Shown here one piece after another: positions 49,529-58,489 of a DNA stretch of 64,000 nucleotides (positions are counted from its first letter, which is position 1; every line of letters begins with the position of its first letter). The DNA comes from Aeromonas veronii (GTDB taxonomy: Bacteria; Pseudomonadota; Gammaproteobacteria; Enterobacterales; Aeromonadaceae): contig NZ_CP157875.1 of the NCBI RefSeq assembly GCF_040215105.1, positions 859,501-923,500 on the forward strand. Direction: 5' to 3'. Below the pieces are notes generated by a model. The model was given only the letters and a program-made list of their open reading frames with translations, was not told where the DNA came from and did not search any database. The position numbers and the translations under genes are program-made.

Positions 49529-50329
49529 TCAGCGCGGTTTTTGCCACAGGCCGAGCAGCAGGTCCTGCTCCAGCTCGTCCGGCCCCTGATGGGTGAAGGC
49601 ATGGCGCTGTTCGCCGCTGGCGCGCCAGCCGAGGCGGCTGGTCTCGAGGATGTGTTCCCGCAGGCTTTGATCCAGCCCGGTGCTGAACTGGCAGCGCTCC
49701 TTGGCCACGGGCTCGAGGCCCGCGAGGCTTGGCCAGCTGAGGGGGTGCTCCATGCTCACCGGGTTGAGGCTGACCCTCAACTGCCACTGATGTCGTGGGC
49801 CCGGCTGCAGATAGAGCAGATAGCCGCCCGGTGCCAGCCAGTTGACCAGCAGCTCGGTCTTGACCTTGAGGTCGTTGACCAGCAACACCTGGGCCGTGCC
49901 CGCCTGCAGCGGGGCACGGGCCGGATCGGCGATGACGAACTGGCCGTCTGGCTGGGCCTTGTTGGCGGCGAAGATGGCGTTCTTGGCCAGATCGAAGCCG
50001 CCGACACGCCAGCCCGGCAGTCGCTCCGCCAGGGCACGGCAGTAATAGCCTTCGCCACAGCCGAGGTGAATGAGTTCATGGGCGCCGAGAGGGGCCAGCA
50101 TGGCCGCCATGGCCTCTATCACGGGCAGCTGGTGGCCCTGCTCCAGATAGCGGCGTTTGGCGCGCAGCAGGGTGCGGCTGTCGCTGTCTTTCGGGTTCTT
50201 GGTGCCCGGGATGAGATCGAGATAGCCTTCCGGAGCCGGATCGAAGTGATGCTTCTTGTCGCAATAGACGCCACGGGAGGCTTCATGAAGATGCAGGGCG
50301 CCGCGACAAAGGGGGCATTGAAGATGCAT
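49529..50329 (-). CDS. rlmA: 23S rRNA (guanine-745-N1)-methyltransferase RlmA
   Basis: A 266-residue class I methyltransferase. The N-terminal zinc-finger pattern CPLCRGALH ... YCDKKHHFD, the GYLDLIPGTKNPKDSD segment, and the SAM motif LIHLGCGEGYYCRAL are the RlmA hallmarks; VNDLKVKTELLVNWLAPGGYLLYL follows. Known role in E. coli: m1G745 methylation of 23S rRNA helix 35. It is monocistronic on the minus strand downstream of crp, separated by a terminator. Confidence 0.93.
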   Translation of the reverse strand: MHLQCPLCRGALHLHEASRGVYCDKKHHFDPAPEGYLDLIPGTKNPKDSDSRTLLRAKRRYLEQGHQLPVIEAMAAMLAPLGAHELIHLGCGEGYYCRALAERLPGWRVGGFDLAKNAIFAANKAQPDGQFVIADPARAPLQAGTAQVLLVNDLKVKTELLVNWLAPGGYLLYLQPGPRHQWQLRVSLNPVSMEHPLSWPSLAGLEPVAKERCQFSTGLDQSLREHILETSRLGWRASGEQRHAFTHQGPDELEQDLLLGLWQKPR

Positions 50330-50386
50330 AAGTACTCGCTTGGTTGCAGCCAGGGAAAGGCGTTCGGGATTATAGGGGAGGCGATC

Positions 50387-50414
50387 AAAAAAGGCTGCCG
50401 TGGCAGCCCTTTTT
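50387..50414 (-). terminator. Intrinsic terminator after crp
   Basis: On the minus strand GGCTGCC and GGCAGCC pair around AC and are followed by six T. Confidence 0.85.
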
Positions 50415-50451
50415 ATCCGGCAGCCCGTTGCAGGGCCGCCTGTGAACCCGC

Positions 50452-51090
50452 TTAGCGGGTGCCGAACACCACTATGGTCTTGCCGTGGGCGGAGATGAGC
50501 TCCTGCTCTTCCAGCATCTTGAGGATGCGGCCGACGGTTTCACGGGAGCAGCCGACGATCTGGCCTATCTCCTGACGGGTGATCTTGATCTGCATGCCAT
50601 CCGGGTGGGTCATGGCATCCGGCTGCTTGGCCAGGTTCAGCAGGGTCTGGGCGATCCGGCCGGTCACATCCAGGAAGGCGAGGTTGCCGACCTTCTGGCT
50701 GGTGTGCTGCAGGCGCTTGGCCATCTGGCCGGAGAGGCGCATCAGGATGTCCGGGTTGACCTGGATCAGCTGGCGGAATTTCTTGTAGGAGATCTCGGCG
50801 ACTTCACAGGCGCCTTTGGCACGAACCCAGGCGGAACGCTCCGGATTCTCGTTCTCTTCAAACATGCCCATCTCGCCGAGGAAGTCACCCTGGTTCAGGT
50901 AGGAGAGGATCATCTCCTTGCCTTCATCGTCCTTGATCAGGACGGCGACGGTACCCTTGACGATGTAATAGAGGGTTTCTGCCTTCTCGCCGGCGTGGAT
51001 CAGGGTGCTCTTGGCGGGATACTTATGAATGTGGCAATGCGACAAGAACCACTCAAGGGTGGGATCGCTTTGCGGTTTGCCAATGATCAT
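50452..51090 (-). CDS. crp: cAMP receptor protein Crp
   Basis: Global cAMP-dependent transcription activator. The 212-residue protein is almost identical in pattern to E. coli Crp: [20 protein letters not shown] at the N-terminus, the cAMP-binding [17 protein letters not shown] segment, the dimer helix, and the recognition helix [11 protein letters not shown]; it ends with the GTR tail. The difference from E. coli is a two-residue insertion near [10 protein letters not shown]. It is divergent from yhfA, as in enterobacteria. Confidence 0.98.
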   Translation of the reverse strand: MIIGKPQSDPTLEWFLSHCHIHKYPAKSTLIHAGEKAETLYYIVKGTVAVLIKDDEGKEMILSYLNQGDFLGEMGMFEENENPERSAWVRAKGACEVAEISYKKFRQLIQVNPDILMRLSGQMAKRLQHTSQKVGNLAFLDVTGRIAQTLLNLAKQPDAMTHPDGMQIKITRQEIGQIVGCSRETVGRILKMLEEQELISAHGKTIVVFGTR

Positions 51091-51403
51091 GAGACTTCCT
51101 CTGTAGTGTCATTTTTGTGGACTCGTGCGTCCGGGCAAGGTGCCATGCTTGCCATTCCTTGTATCGGGTCGCAGTAGAATAAGAGCCTTTGTCGGTGCTG
51201 ACAAGGCTTCGGGGACTTTTGCGAGTCGCCTCTTGTTTCGTCCTGTTGCGTTGCCCCGGCCATTCTAGGCAAGAGACGGCAAGAAAATGTTGATTTCGAT
51301 CTATTAGGCGGGAAGTTCGCGAGAATATGGGTATGTGCCACACGGCCCCTGCTTGAGGTATGCTATGGGCGTCAGAAACGTCGTCATTGAGAGGAAATGT
51401 GAG
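51091..51403. other. Divergent crp-yhfA regulatory gap
   Basis: A 313-base divergent region, the expected location for crp autoregulation. I find only imperfect CRP-like sites (for example around the TGTGCCACA at 51334) and no strong sigma-70 promoter, so the control elements stay unassigned. Confidence 0.5.
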
Positions 51404-51808
51404 ATGAAAGCCAAGGTCAGCTGGGTGGAAGGCATGAAGTTTGTGGGCGAGAGCGAGTCCGGTCATCAGGTGACCCTGGACGGCGCCAACCCGGGCGAGG
51501 GTGCCAGCCCGATGGAGATGATCCTGCTGGCGGTCGGTGGCTGCAGTTCCATCGACGTGGTCTCCATCCTGGAGAAGGCGCGTCAATCCGTGACCGCCTG
51601 CCATGTGGAGCTACAAGGGGAGCGTGCCGAGTCCGTGCCCCGGGTGTTCGAGAAGATCCATCTCAATTTCGTCGTCACCGGCAAGGGATTGGCCGAGAAA
51701 CAGGTCGCCCGCGCGGTGGACTTGTCGATGGAAAAATATTGTTCAGTTTCCCTGATGTTGGAAAAAGCCGTAGAAATTACTCATAGTTATCAAATCCTTG
51801 AGGCTTGA
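51404..51808 (+). CDS. yhfA: OsmC-family protein YhfA
   Basis: A 134-residue OsmC/Ohr-fold protein, matching YhfA in length and in conserved segments (WVEGMKFVGESESGHQ, SPMEMILLAVGGCSSIDVVSIL, VDLSMEKYCSVSLMLEKAVEITHSY). The two family cysteines, in GGCS and KYCSV, are present. Function of YhfA is not established. The start at 51404 (MKAKVSW) is preferred over the in-frame upstream codon at 51335 because it matches YhfA and has GAGG about 9 bases upstream. Confidence 0.93.
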   Translation: MKAKVSWVEGMKFVGESESGHQVTLDGANPGEGASPMEMILLAVGGCSSIDVVSILEKARQSVTACHVELQGERAESVPRVFEKIHLNFVVTGKGLAEKQVARAVDLSMEKYCSVSLMLEKAVEITHSYQILEA

Positions 51809-51856
51809 TACGCGTAGCTCGATCTGCCGATAACACCATGACATAAGGAAATTACA

Positions 51857-52156
51857 ATGAAGAAAATAATGATGTTGCTCCCCCTGTTTGGGCTGGCCGC
51901 CTGCAGCATGCCGCAGCCGACCCAGTATCAGTACAGCCAGTACCAGTGCGGGGAAGAGCTGCTGGCCATCACCTATGATGCCCAGGCCGACATGGTGCAA
52001 TTCCCCTATGCCGGGGTCTATCACAAGCTGGGACGTATCGACTCTGCCAAGGAGTCCGCCAGTTATTCAGACGGTGTGACCACCTTCACCCATCAGGACA
52101 AGAACGCCACCCTGGTCAAGAATGGTGTGACCCTGCTCACCTGCGAGCTCAAGTAA
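51857..52156 (+). CDS. MliC-type lysozyme-inhibitor lipoprotein
   Basis: A 99-residue lipoprotein (signal MKKIMMLLPLFGLAAC; lipobox LAAC). The mature part shows the MliC pattern: YQCGEELLAITYDAQADMV, GVYHKLGRIDSAKESASYSDG and a C-terminal LVKNGVTLLTCEL, with two cysteines that would form the conserved disulfide. MliC proteins inhibit C-type lysozyme and help survival in the host. It is inserted between yhfA and prkB, which are neighbours in E. coli. AAGGAAATT precedes the ATG. Confidence 0.8.
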   Translation: MKKIMMLLPLFGLAACSMPQPTQYQYSQYQCGEELLAITYDAQADMVQFPYAGVYHKLGRIDSAKESASYSDGVTTFTHQDKNATLVKNGVTLLTCELK

Positions 52157-52177
52157 GCGCTCGTCTGTCTGGTGTGT

Positions 52178-52206
52178 CAAAAGGCCCGCATCATGCGGGC
52201 CTTTGT
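52178..52206. terminator. Bidirectional terminator after the MliC-like gene
   Basis: AAAAGGCCCGCA and TGCGGGCCTTT arms around TCA. Confidence 0.85.
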
Positions 52207-52217
52207 GTTTCTGGGGG

Positions 52218-52748
52218 TTAGCGGGGCAGGGCGCCCAGCAACTGGGCGGCAAGCTGCTGGCTGAGTTGACGCCGGCTGTCGTCGTCGATGGGCACGTCGC
52301 TGGCGAGCTGGATGGCGCTGCTCCATACCGTCTGCTGGCTCTGGCGATCGAGCAGCAGTATGGCCAGGGTGCCTTTGCGGGCGTCACTCTTGGCCTGCAA
52401 CCCCGGCGTCATGCCGAGGCGGGAGAAGATCTCCCCATCGCTCATGTCCTTGCTGCCGGCCACGCCGATGGCCACCCAGACATCGGCCTCATCGAGGGGA
52501 ACGCTTCGCCAGCCACGGCCATCGAGATCCTGGCTGACCGCCTGCTGCACCGGCTCCAGCCAGGGGGCCGCACTGTTGCCCGCATACTGGAACTGCTCGG
52601 CCAGCGCATAGCGCGGGGTCGCCCCGTAGCGCCAGCCATCGGCCGGACGCACTACCATGGTGCCGGTTTCCACCGTGGGGGCGGCAGGGCCGGTGCTGCA
52701 GCCACCCAGCAGGGTGGCCAGTGTCAACGAGAGAAGTGCGGCGCGCAT
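52218..52748 (-). CDS. DUF4136-like lipoprotein
   Basis: A 176-residue lipoprotein (MRAALLSLTLATLLGGC; lipobox LGGC). The mature region (YALAEQFQYAGNS; DLDGRGWRSVPLDEADVWVAIG; RKGTLAILLLDRQSQQTVWSSAIQ) resembles DUF4136 envelope lipoproteins of unknown function. It follows prkB by 15 bases on the same strand and is likely co-transcribed with it. Confidence 0.72.
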   Translation of the reverse strand: MRAALLSLTLATLLGGCSTGPAAPTVETGTMVVRPADGWRYGATPRYALAEQFQYAGNSAAPWLEPVQQAVSQDLDGRGWRSVPLDEADVWVAIGVAGSKDMSDGEIFSRLGMTPGLQAKSDARKGTLAILLLDRQSQQTVWSSAIQLASDVPIDDDSRRQLSQQLAAQLLGALPR

Positions 52749-52763
52749 CGTGAACTCCTTGGT

Positions 52764-53633
52764 TCAGGTGATCTTGCCGGTTTCGATCAGCTGCTGGATC
52801 AGGGGGCGCAGGATCAGCTCCATCGCGAAGCCCATCTTGCCCCCCGGCACCACTATGGTGTTCATCCTGGACATGAAGGCGCCGTCGATCATCGACAGCA
52901 GGTAGGGGAAGTCCACCTGCTTGATGCCTCGAAACCGTATCACCAGCATACTCTCGTCCAGACTCGGTATCACCTTGGCGCTGAAGGGGTTTGAGGTGTC
53001 GACTGTGGGTACCCGCTGGAAGTTGATGTGGGTGCGGGAGAATTGCGGTGTGATGAAGTTGATGTAGTCGTCCATGGAGCGGACGATGGAGTCGGTGACC
53101 GCTTCCCGGGAGTGCCCGCGCTCCGAGGTATCGCGAATGAGTTTCTGGATCCACTCCAGGTTGACGATGGGCACCACGCCGATGAGGAAGTCCACATGGC
53201 GCGCCACGTTGTGCTCCTCCGTGACCACGCCGCCGTGCAGCCCCTCGTAGAACAGCAAGTCCGTCTCGCCGGGCAGCGCCTGCCAGGGGGTGAAGGTGCC
53301 CGGCATCTGGTTGAAGGGGACCGCCTCGTCGAAACTGTGCAGGTAACGACGATATTGGCCGCTGCCGTTCTGGCCATACTCCTGGAAGAAAGATTCCAGC
53401 AGGCCGAAGTCGTTGGCCTCGGGTCCGAAGTAGCTGATGTGGCGACCCTGCTCGCGGGCCTTGCGGATGGCGACGTCCATTTCGGGCCGGGTATAACGGT
53501 GAAAACTGTCCCCCTCCACCACGGCCGCGTTGTAACCCAGTTGGTGAAACATGGATCGGAAGGCATTGGTGGAGGTGGAGGTGCCGGCACCGGACGAACC
53601 GGTAACCGCAATGATGGGATGCTTGGCCGACAT
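52764..53633 (-). CDS. prkB: Phosphoribulokinase-like protein PrkB
   Basis: A 289-residue P-loop kinase (GSSGAGTSTST near residue 13) of the proteobacterial PrkB branch, related to phosphoribulokinase but without a known Calvin-cycle context here. Segments such as EGDSFHRYTRPEMD, LLFYEGLHGGVV and SMIDGAFMSRMNTIVVPGGKMG fit the family. In E. coli it neighbours yheU, yhfA and crp, as here apart from the lipoprotein insertions. Its physiological substrate is unresolved. Confidence 0.9.
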   Translation of the reverse strand: MSAKHPIIAVTGSSGAGTSTSTNAFRSMFHQLGYNAAVVEGDSFHRYTRPEMDVAIRKAREQGRHISYFGPEANDFGLLESFFQEYGQNGSGQYRRYLHSFDEAVPFNQMPGTFTPWQALPGETDLLFYEGLHGGVVTEEHNVARHVDFLIGVVPIVNLEWIQKLIRDTSERGHSREAVTDSIVRSMDDYINFITPQFSRTHINFQRVPTVDTSNPFSAKVIPSLDESMLVIRFRGIKQVDFPYLLSMIDGAFMSRMNTIVVPGGKMGFAMELILRPLIQQLIETGKIT

Positions 53634-53831
53634 AGAATTCTCTCTTCCTTGGGAGTCCCGTTATAAGGGGATGATCAAAGTGCGGTCAAGTGTGTTCTGT
53701 GGTCGGCACAGGGCGAGATGGGGCGAAGGGATAGTATGAAACGCTGATTTTTTAAGAGCGGGTTTCATAAAATTCCACACGGTATTTCATCTGCAGTTAA
53801 TAAAGCTGCCGCTAATCTGGGGGCTGATGCC

Positions 53832-54074
53832 TTATTCAGGCATCTCCTGGGCGTCGAAATGACGCAGGGACTCTAGAGGAACTATATTGATGCTCTCATG
53901 GAGTTCGCTGTAGAGAATGACGGCACTACCTTGCTGCAGTTGTTTTCTGACATCATCGACCTTGTCAGCCAGGCTGACATCCTGTTCACCGTATTCGGTT
54001 CCCTCCTGCAGGACGAAATGTTCAATCAGGTTATTGAGGGTTTCCGGATCCAGTTCTTGCCAGGGGATTATCAT
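53832..54074 (-). CDS. yheU: YheU family protein
   Basis: An 80-residue acidic protein with the YheU pattern ([54 protein letters not shown]). Its function is unknown. The start at 54074 matches the family N-terminus; an in-frame ATG at 54092 would add six residues. It follows the usual neighbour order with yheT. Confidence 0.88.
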   Translation of the reverse strand: MIIPWQELDPETLNNLIEHFVLQEGTEYGEQDVSLADKVDDVRKQLQQGSAVILYSELHESINIVPLESLRHFDAQEMPE

Positions 54075-54157
54075 GGTTTCATCTTCGGTCATGGATATGC
54101 GGACATTGTCTTTGTCTGGGCACGGAGCGCAAGCAGTTTGTCTGAGCGGGGCCCCCC

Positions 54158-55309
54158 ATGCTGTCCGTTGAGCAGCGCCGACTCGCCAGCCACTTCGATC
54201 ATCACCTGGATGACGCGCGCTTGCGGGCCCTGGACGGCGGGCTGCGCTGGTTCTGGGTGATCAACCTGATCGCCATCCTGTTCCTGCTGACGCGTTATTA
54301 CATCTATTGGGATGCGCACCTGGCGGTCTCGGAATCCCTGCCCTGGTACTACGAGTGGCAGCTGATCGCCATGGGCGGGGCCAGCCTGCTGTTGCCCCTC
54401 GGCTGGCGCTGGCTCTCCCGTCAGCCGACGTCCGTCTGGCAGCCCTGCCTGTGGGGCCTCGCCCTGATGGGGGGGCTGGGCTGGGCCCTGGTGGGTTATT
54501 CCCTCTCCTTCGTGGATCTCAAGGCGGGCTTCAGCTTTGTCTTCAACATGATGAGCCTGCTGCTGCTGACCTCGCTCATCGCGTTTTATTGCGACAGGTG
54601 GCTGCTCTACTCCCTGGCGCTGCCCCCCTTGCTGTTTTTGATGATACGGGCGACCTGGAGCCCGGATCCCTTCGTACTGGTGAACATCCTGGCCACGGTG
54701 ATCCTGCTCATCGTGCTGGAGACCGGGCGCCGCATGCTCAATCGCTGGTTCGAACTGGCGGTGGAGCGCGAGCACGACAACCTGGTGCTGGCGCGCAAGA
54801 TGGATGCCATGGCCAACAGCGATCCCCTGACCGGGGTGGCGAACCGGCGCTTCTTTGCCACCGTCAGCGAGCAGGTGCTGAAGGAGGTGCTGGTGCAGCA
54901 CGAGCGTCTGGCGCTGATCCTGCTGGATGTGGATTTCTTCAAGCGCTTCAACGACCGCTACGGTCATCAGCGGGGGGACGAGTGTCTGATCGCCGTGGCC
55001 GACTGCCTGAGCACCTCGTTGCGCGAGCCCACGGACGTGGTGGCTCGCTACGGGGGGGAGGAGTTCGTGATCCTGCTGTACGGGGCCGATGCGGCGGCCG
55101 CCGAGGCAGTGGCGAAACGGATAGCCGGCGAGCTCGCCCTCTGCGCCATTCCCCACGCCGACTCCAGCGTCTCCGAACAGGTGACCGCGAGCCAGGGCAT
55201 TGCCCTGTGGCGCAGTGGGGAGAGCATAGACGAGCTACTGGTGCGGGCGGACGAGGCGCTCTATCGGGTCAAGGATGGTGGGCGAAACGGCTATCAGCTA
55301 GCCCCTTGA
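54158..55309 (+). CDS. Membrane diguanylate cyclase (GGEEF)
   Basis: A 383-residue protein with six hydrophobic helices (about residues 30-195) as an N-terminal membrane sensor of uncertain class and a C-terminal GGDEF domain with active-site motif GGEEF (299-303), [25 protein letters not shown] and ADEALYRVK. It should make c-di-GMP. The inhibitory I-site (RxxD five residues before GGEEF) reads EPTD (290-293), so the Arg is missing. The gene lies between yheU and yheT and is tail-to-tail with yheT, overlapping it by 16 bases. Confidence 0.9.
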   Translation: MLSVEQRRLASHFDHHLDDARLRALDGGLRWFWVINLIAILFLLTRYYIYWDAHLAVSESLPWYYEWQLIAMGGASLLLPLGWRWLSRQPTSVWQPCLWGLALMGGLGWALVGYSLSFVDLKAGFSFVFNMMSLLLLTSLIAFYCDRWLLYSLALPPLLFLMIRATWSPDPFVLVNILATVILLIVLETGRRMLNRWFELAVEREHDNLVLARKMDAMANSDPLTGVANRRFFATVSEQVLKEVLVQHERLALILLDVDFFKRFNDRYGHQRGDECLIAVADCLSTSLREPTDVVARYGGEEFVILLYGADAAAAEAVAKRIAGELALCAIPHADSSVSEQVTASQGIALWRSGESIDELLVRADEALYRVKDGGRNGYQLAP

Positions 55310-56274
55310 GTCTGCTCCTGCAGCCACTGGCTGATGCGCTCCTCCAGCCAGAAGCGGGGGCGCCAGGGGGAGCCGTGCAGAAAGCCGACATGCCCGCCCT
55401 GGCGGCTCAGCTCATAGCGTATATGGGGGGAGAGCTGTTCGGGTTTGGGGATCACGGCGCCGGTCATGAAGGGATCGTCGGCGGCGTGTATCACCAGGGT
55501 GGGAATGGGAATGCGCGCCAGCATGCCGAGCCCCGAGCAGCGCTGGTAATAGTGTTCCGCACTGTCAAAGCCGTGCAGCGGCGCCGTCACCTGTTCGTCG
55601 AACTCCCGCAGGGTGGCGATGCGCGCCACCTGCTCCGGTTGCCATGTGGCCTGGGCAGCTACCTGATGGCGGATCTTGCTCTGCAGATTCTCCCGCATGG
55701 TGCTCAGCAGGTAGCGCTGATAGACCCGTGAGAACCCCTGATTGACCCGATCGGCGCAGCTTGCCAGCAGGAGCGGGGCCGAGATGACCACGGCGGCGGT
55801 CAGCTCCCTCGGGCAGGCCCGCGCCAGCAGATTCACCAGCATGTTGCCCCCCAGCGAATAACCGATGGCCACCATGGGTTTGCCGGGGAAGCGTCGGCCC
55901 AGCTCGGCGATCAGCGCCTCGGCATCCTCGATAGCGCCGGAGTGGTAGGCTCGCAGCAATCGGTTCGGCTCGCCGCTGCACCCGCGAAAATGCATCAGGA
56001 CGGCGTCATTCCCCTGCCGCTGCAGATGGGCAAAGAGCCCCTTGGCGTAGTGGGAGTGAATGCTCCCCTCCAGGCCGTGGAACAGTACCAGCAGCGGTTT
56101 CGGACCCTGCTCGACGGCACCGCTCCAGGCGAGATCGACAAAATCCCCGTCCGCCAGTTCAAACCGTTCGGGGGTAAAGCGGGCCGGCGCCCGGCGCAGC
56201 CACTTGGGCAATATGGTCTGCAGATGGGGATTGCGGGCCCACCAGGGGGCGTGGAAGTGGCTTTCAATCAGCAT
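55294..56274 (-). CDS. yheT: YheT alpha/beta hydrolase
   Basis: A 326-residue alpha/beta hydrolase. The nucleophile motif GYSLGGNML (about residue 140), the early LLVLFHGLEGS and the late catalytic GGHVGFLHG match the YheT/ABHD1-3 family. No substrate is known; carboxylesterase activity is assumed. The start at 56274 (MLIESHF) fits the family; 55 bases separate it from the upstream cheV stop, so they may share a transcript. Confidence 0.9.
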   Translation of the reverse strand: MLIESHFHAPWWARNPHLQTILPKWLRRAPARFTPERFELADGDFVDLAWSGAVEQGPKPLLVLFHGLEGSIHSHYAKGLFAHLQRQGNDAVLMHFRGCSGEPNRLLRAYHSGAIEDAEALIAELGRRFPGKPMVAIGYSLGGNMLVNLLARACPRELTAAVVISAPLLLASCADRVNQGFSRVYQRYLLSTMRENLQSKIRHQVAAQATWQPEQVARIATLREFDEQVTAPLHGFDSAEHYYQRCSGLGMLARIPIPTLVIHAADDPFMTGAVIPKPEQLSPHIRYELSRQGGHVGFLHGSPWRPRFWLEERISQWLQEQTQGAS

Positions 56275-56328
56275 ATGGGCTCGTCGCAAAGAGGAAATAC
56301 GGCGGCGAGCCGGGGCCCGCCTCCGTCA

Positions 56329-57228
56329 TCAGGCGGGCAGGCGGTCGTGGTGCTCGGCGCCGCGCAGCATGGCCTGGATCAGTTCATTGGCTTCAAACTT
56401 GGTCAGCGCCTCGTGGGCACCTACCTGATGGGCGCGCTCCACGCTGATCTCGCTGGAGAGGGAGGTGTGCAAGATAATGTAGGCCTCCGCCAGTTTGGCC
56501 TCGCTCTGTACCTCGAAGGCCAGCTCATAGCCGTCGAGCCCCGGCATCTCGATGTCGCTCACCAGGATGTCGATGGGTCGCCCCTCGGCGGCCCTTGTCT
56601 GCATCAGGGTGAGGGCATCGCGACCGTTGGTGCAAACCTCGTAGGGGATGTTGATGTAATCCAGTGCCGCCATCAGCTGGCGGCGGGCGACGGCGGAGTC
56701 ATCCACCAGCAGGATCCGCATCGGCTTGAGGCGCTCGCGCTGCACGTCGGTGAGCACCGGATAGAGGTGGCTGGGATCGTCCGGATAGACCCGGGAGAGG
56801 ATCAGCTCCACATCCAGCAGCTGGATCAGCTGCTCGCCCACCTTGGTGACCCCGGTCACGAACACGTTGTGGCCGAGGGAGGGAGGGGGCGGCTCTATGT
56901 CCCGCCAGTTGCACTCGGTGATCTTGTCGATGCCCCGCACCAGGAAGCCCACCAGGGTGCGGCGGCAATCCGTGATGATGATGAAGCACTGAGCCATCTC
57001 CTCCCGGGCGATGCGCCGATAACCCACCGCCATCGCCATGTCGATCACCGGGATCGTGGTGCCCCGCATGTTGGCGGCACCGAGCACGGTCGGGTGGGAG
57101 TGGGGCAGGGCGGTGAGCTGGGTATAGGGTACTATCTCCTTCACCTTGAGGGTGCCGATGGCGAAAGATTGCCGGGCCGAGAGGTGAAACAGCAACATGC
57201 CCTGGGATTGATTGGCCTTGCTCGTCAT
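56329..57228 (-). CDS. cheV: Chemotaxis protein CheV
   Basis: A 299-residue fusion of a CheW-like adaptor (about residues 10-155; FAIGTLKVKEIVPYTQL, GAANMRGTTIPVIDM) with a response-regulator receiver (about 172-297; ILLVDDSAVARRQL, phospho-acceptor Asp in VSDIEMPGLDGYEL, Lys in LTKFEANEL). It couples chemoreceptors to CheA and adapts by phosphorylation. It stands alone, far from any che operon, replacing the kefB/yheS genes that lie here in E. coli. Confidence 0.93.
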   Translation of the reverse strand: MTSKANQSQGMLLFHLSARQSFAIGTLKVKEIVPYTQLTALPHSHPTVLGAANMRGTTIPVIDMAMAVGYRRIAREEMAQCFIIITDCRRTLVGFLVRGIDKITECNWRDIEPPPPSLGHNVFVTGVTKVGEQLIQLLDVELILSRVYPDDPSHLYPVLTDVQRERLKPMRILLVDDSAVARRQLMAALDYINIPYEVCTNGRDALTLMQTRAAEGRPIDILVSDIEMPGLDGYELAFEVQSEAKLAEAYIILHTSLSSEISVERAHQVGAHEALTKFEANELIQAMLRGAEHHDRLPA

Positions 57229-57362
57229 GGCGGATGTCCTGTTGGTCTAGACGGTGATGTTCAGCATAGGGTCTGCAAAGCAGATGACTCGTCTGTTATT
57301 AGCGACCGCTTGCCGTAAAACTGGATCCCTTTCCCCGGTTTTTTCCGGGGGTAAGGGTCGGT

Positions 57363-58022
57363 TCAGCGCTGGGAGAGGGCCGCCAGAGGCTGGCCGAGCC
57401 AGCGCTGACAGGCATCGGCCAGCGCGGCTTCATCCTGGTAACCCAGCTTGTCCACTACCTGCGCCTGTTTGCTGCCACTTCTGAGCAGACGGGCGGCCTG
57501 CAGCAACTGCCATTGATCGCGCAGGGATTGAGCATCCAGACCGGCGGCGGCAAAGAGGGACTCATCAGCGGAGCCACCCGCCTGCAGGGACTGCCAGGCC
57601 GCCTGCAAGGGAGCATTGTCCTGAGTCATCAGGGGGGAGGCCATCAGCTCGTCCTGTGCAACCCGCAGGCGGTGACCATAGGCTCCCTGCCAGTCGCGCG
57701 TGTTGTCCCAGCTGGCCAGATTGTCCAGCAGGGCATCCAGCAGCGGTGTGGCTTGCAGCCAGCCGGCCTGGGTTGGCTGTGCCACCCGTACCGAGCAGGT
57801 CAGCCTATCGTGCTGGCAACCCGCCAGGGGGGTGAAGGCGGCGAGGGCATCGCTGCAGAGCCAGAAGTGACTGCCCGCCGTCAACAACCACTCCTGGGCG
57901 CCGAGCCTCAGCAGGGCCGCTCCCCGGGTTATCCGCAGCAGTTGGCCCAGCGGACTGCGCTTGCGGGCACCCATCTGCAGATGAGGAGTGGAAAAATGCT
58001 GATATTCGATGGCGTGATGCAT
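57363..58022 (-). CDS. AraC-like protein with N-terminal cupin-type region
   Basis: A 219-residue protein. The C-terminal part (LQAARLLRSGSKQAQVVDKLGYQDEAALADACQRWLGQPL) matches the second half of an AraC/XylS helix-turn-helix domain (RL..G..V..VA..LGY.....F..AF.RW.G..P). The first helix-turn-helix and a typical sensor are reduced, and the protein is shorter than usual AraC regulators. The N-terminal region (LRITRGAALLRLGAQEWLLTAGSHFWLCSDALAAF) reads like a small cupin. It starts 39 bases from divergent yheV. Target genes are unknown. Confidence 0.65.
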   Translation of the reverse strand: MHHAIEYQHFSTPHLQMGARKRSPLGQLLRITRGAALLRLGAQEWLLTAGSHFWLCSDALAAFTPLAGCQHDRLTCSVRVAQPTQAGWLQATPLLDALLDNLASWDNTRDWQGAYGHRLRVAQDELMASPLMTQDNAPLQAAWQSLQAGGSADESLFAAAGLDAQSLRDQWQLLQAARLLRSGSKQAQVVDKLGYQDEAALADACQRWLGQPLAALSQR

Positions 58023-58061
58023 AAGAAAACCCTGATATGATGCTGCCTGGAGGTAACAAAA

Positions 58062-58268
58062 ATGGAAACCAGACGTAAAAAACGCTTCATTGCCGGTGCA
58101 GTTTGTCCGGCGTGCGGCAAGATGGACACCATGATGCTGTATATGGAGCATGGAGTCGAGAAGGTGACCTGTGTCGACTGCGGGGACACCCAGGTGCAAA
58201 CCCAGGCCGAGGTGGACAAGGCGACCCGTGGCGCCGAACAGGTCATCGGGGTGTTTCGTCCCGAATAA
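58062..58268 (+). CDS. yheV: YheV family zinc-ribbon protein
   Basis: A 68-residue protein with two CxxC pairs (CPACGK, CVDCGD), the hallmark of YheV. Function is unknown. It keeps its neighbour slyD downstream, but the expected kefB gene is absent from the segment. TGGAGGTAAC precedes the start. Confidence 0.88.
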   Translation: METRRKKRFIAGAVCPACGKMDTMMLYMEHGVEKVTCVDCGDTQVQTQAEVDKATRGAEQVIGVFRPE

Positions 58269-58489
58269 GGGCCGTCGGCATGGCGCCTGACCGGAGGGAC
58301 AGGAGCCGCGACATCCACCGGCTATCGCCGCCCCCTCCGGCCAGCAGGCCAGCCCGTATATTCGGGGTCTGGTCAGTGGCGCTGTGGTCTGCTGGATTTT
58401 TCAGCGCGCCTTGGCGGGGCAGATCATATGCTTGGCCACCTTTTTGAGGTATTCTGGCCCCGTTTTTTTCTATCCGCAGGATCCCTGAC

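Noticed and set aside
51091-51403. CRP autoregulatory site in the crp leader
   Set aside because: Candidate TGTG/CACA words are present, but none has the proper TGTGA-N6-TCACA spacing.
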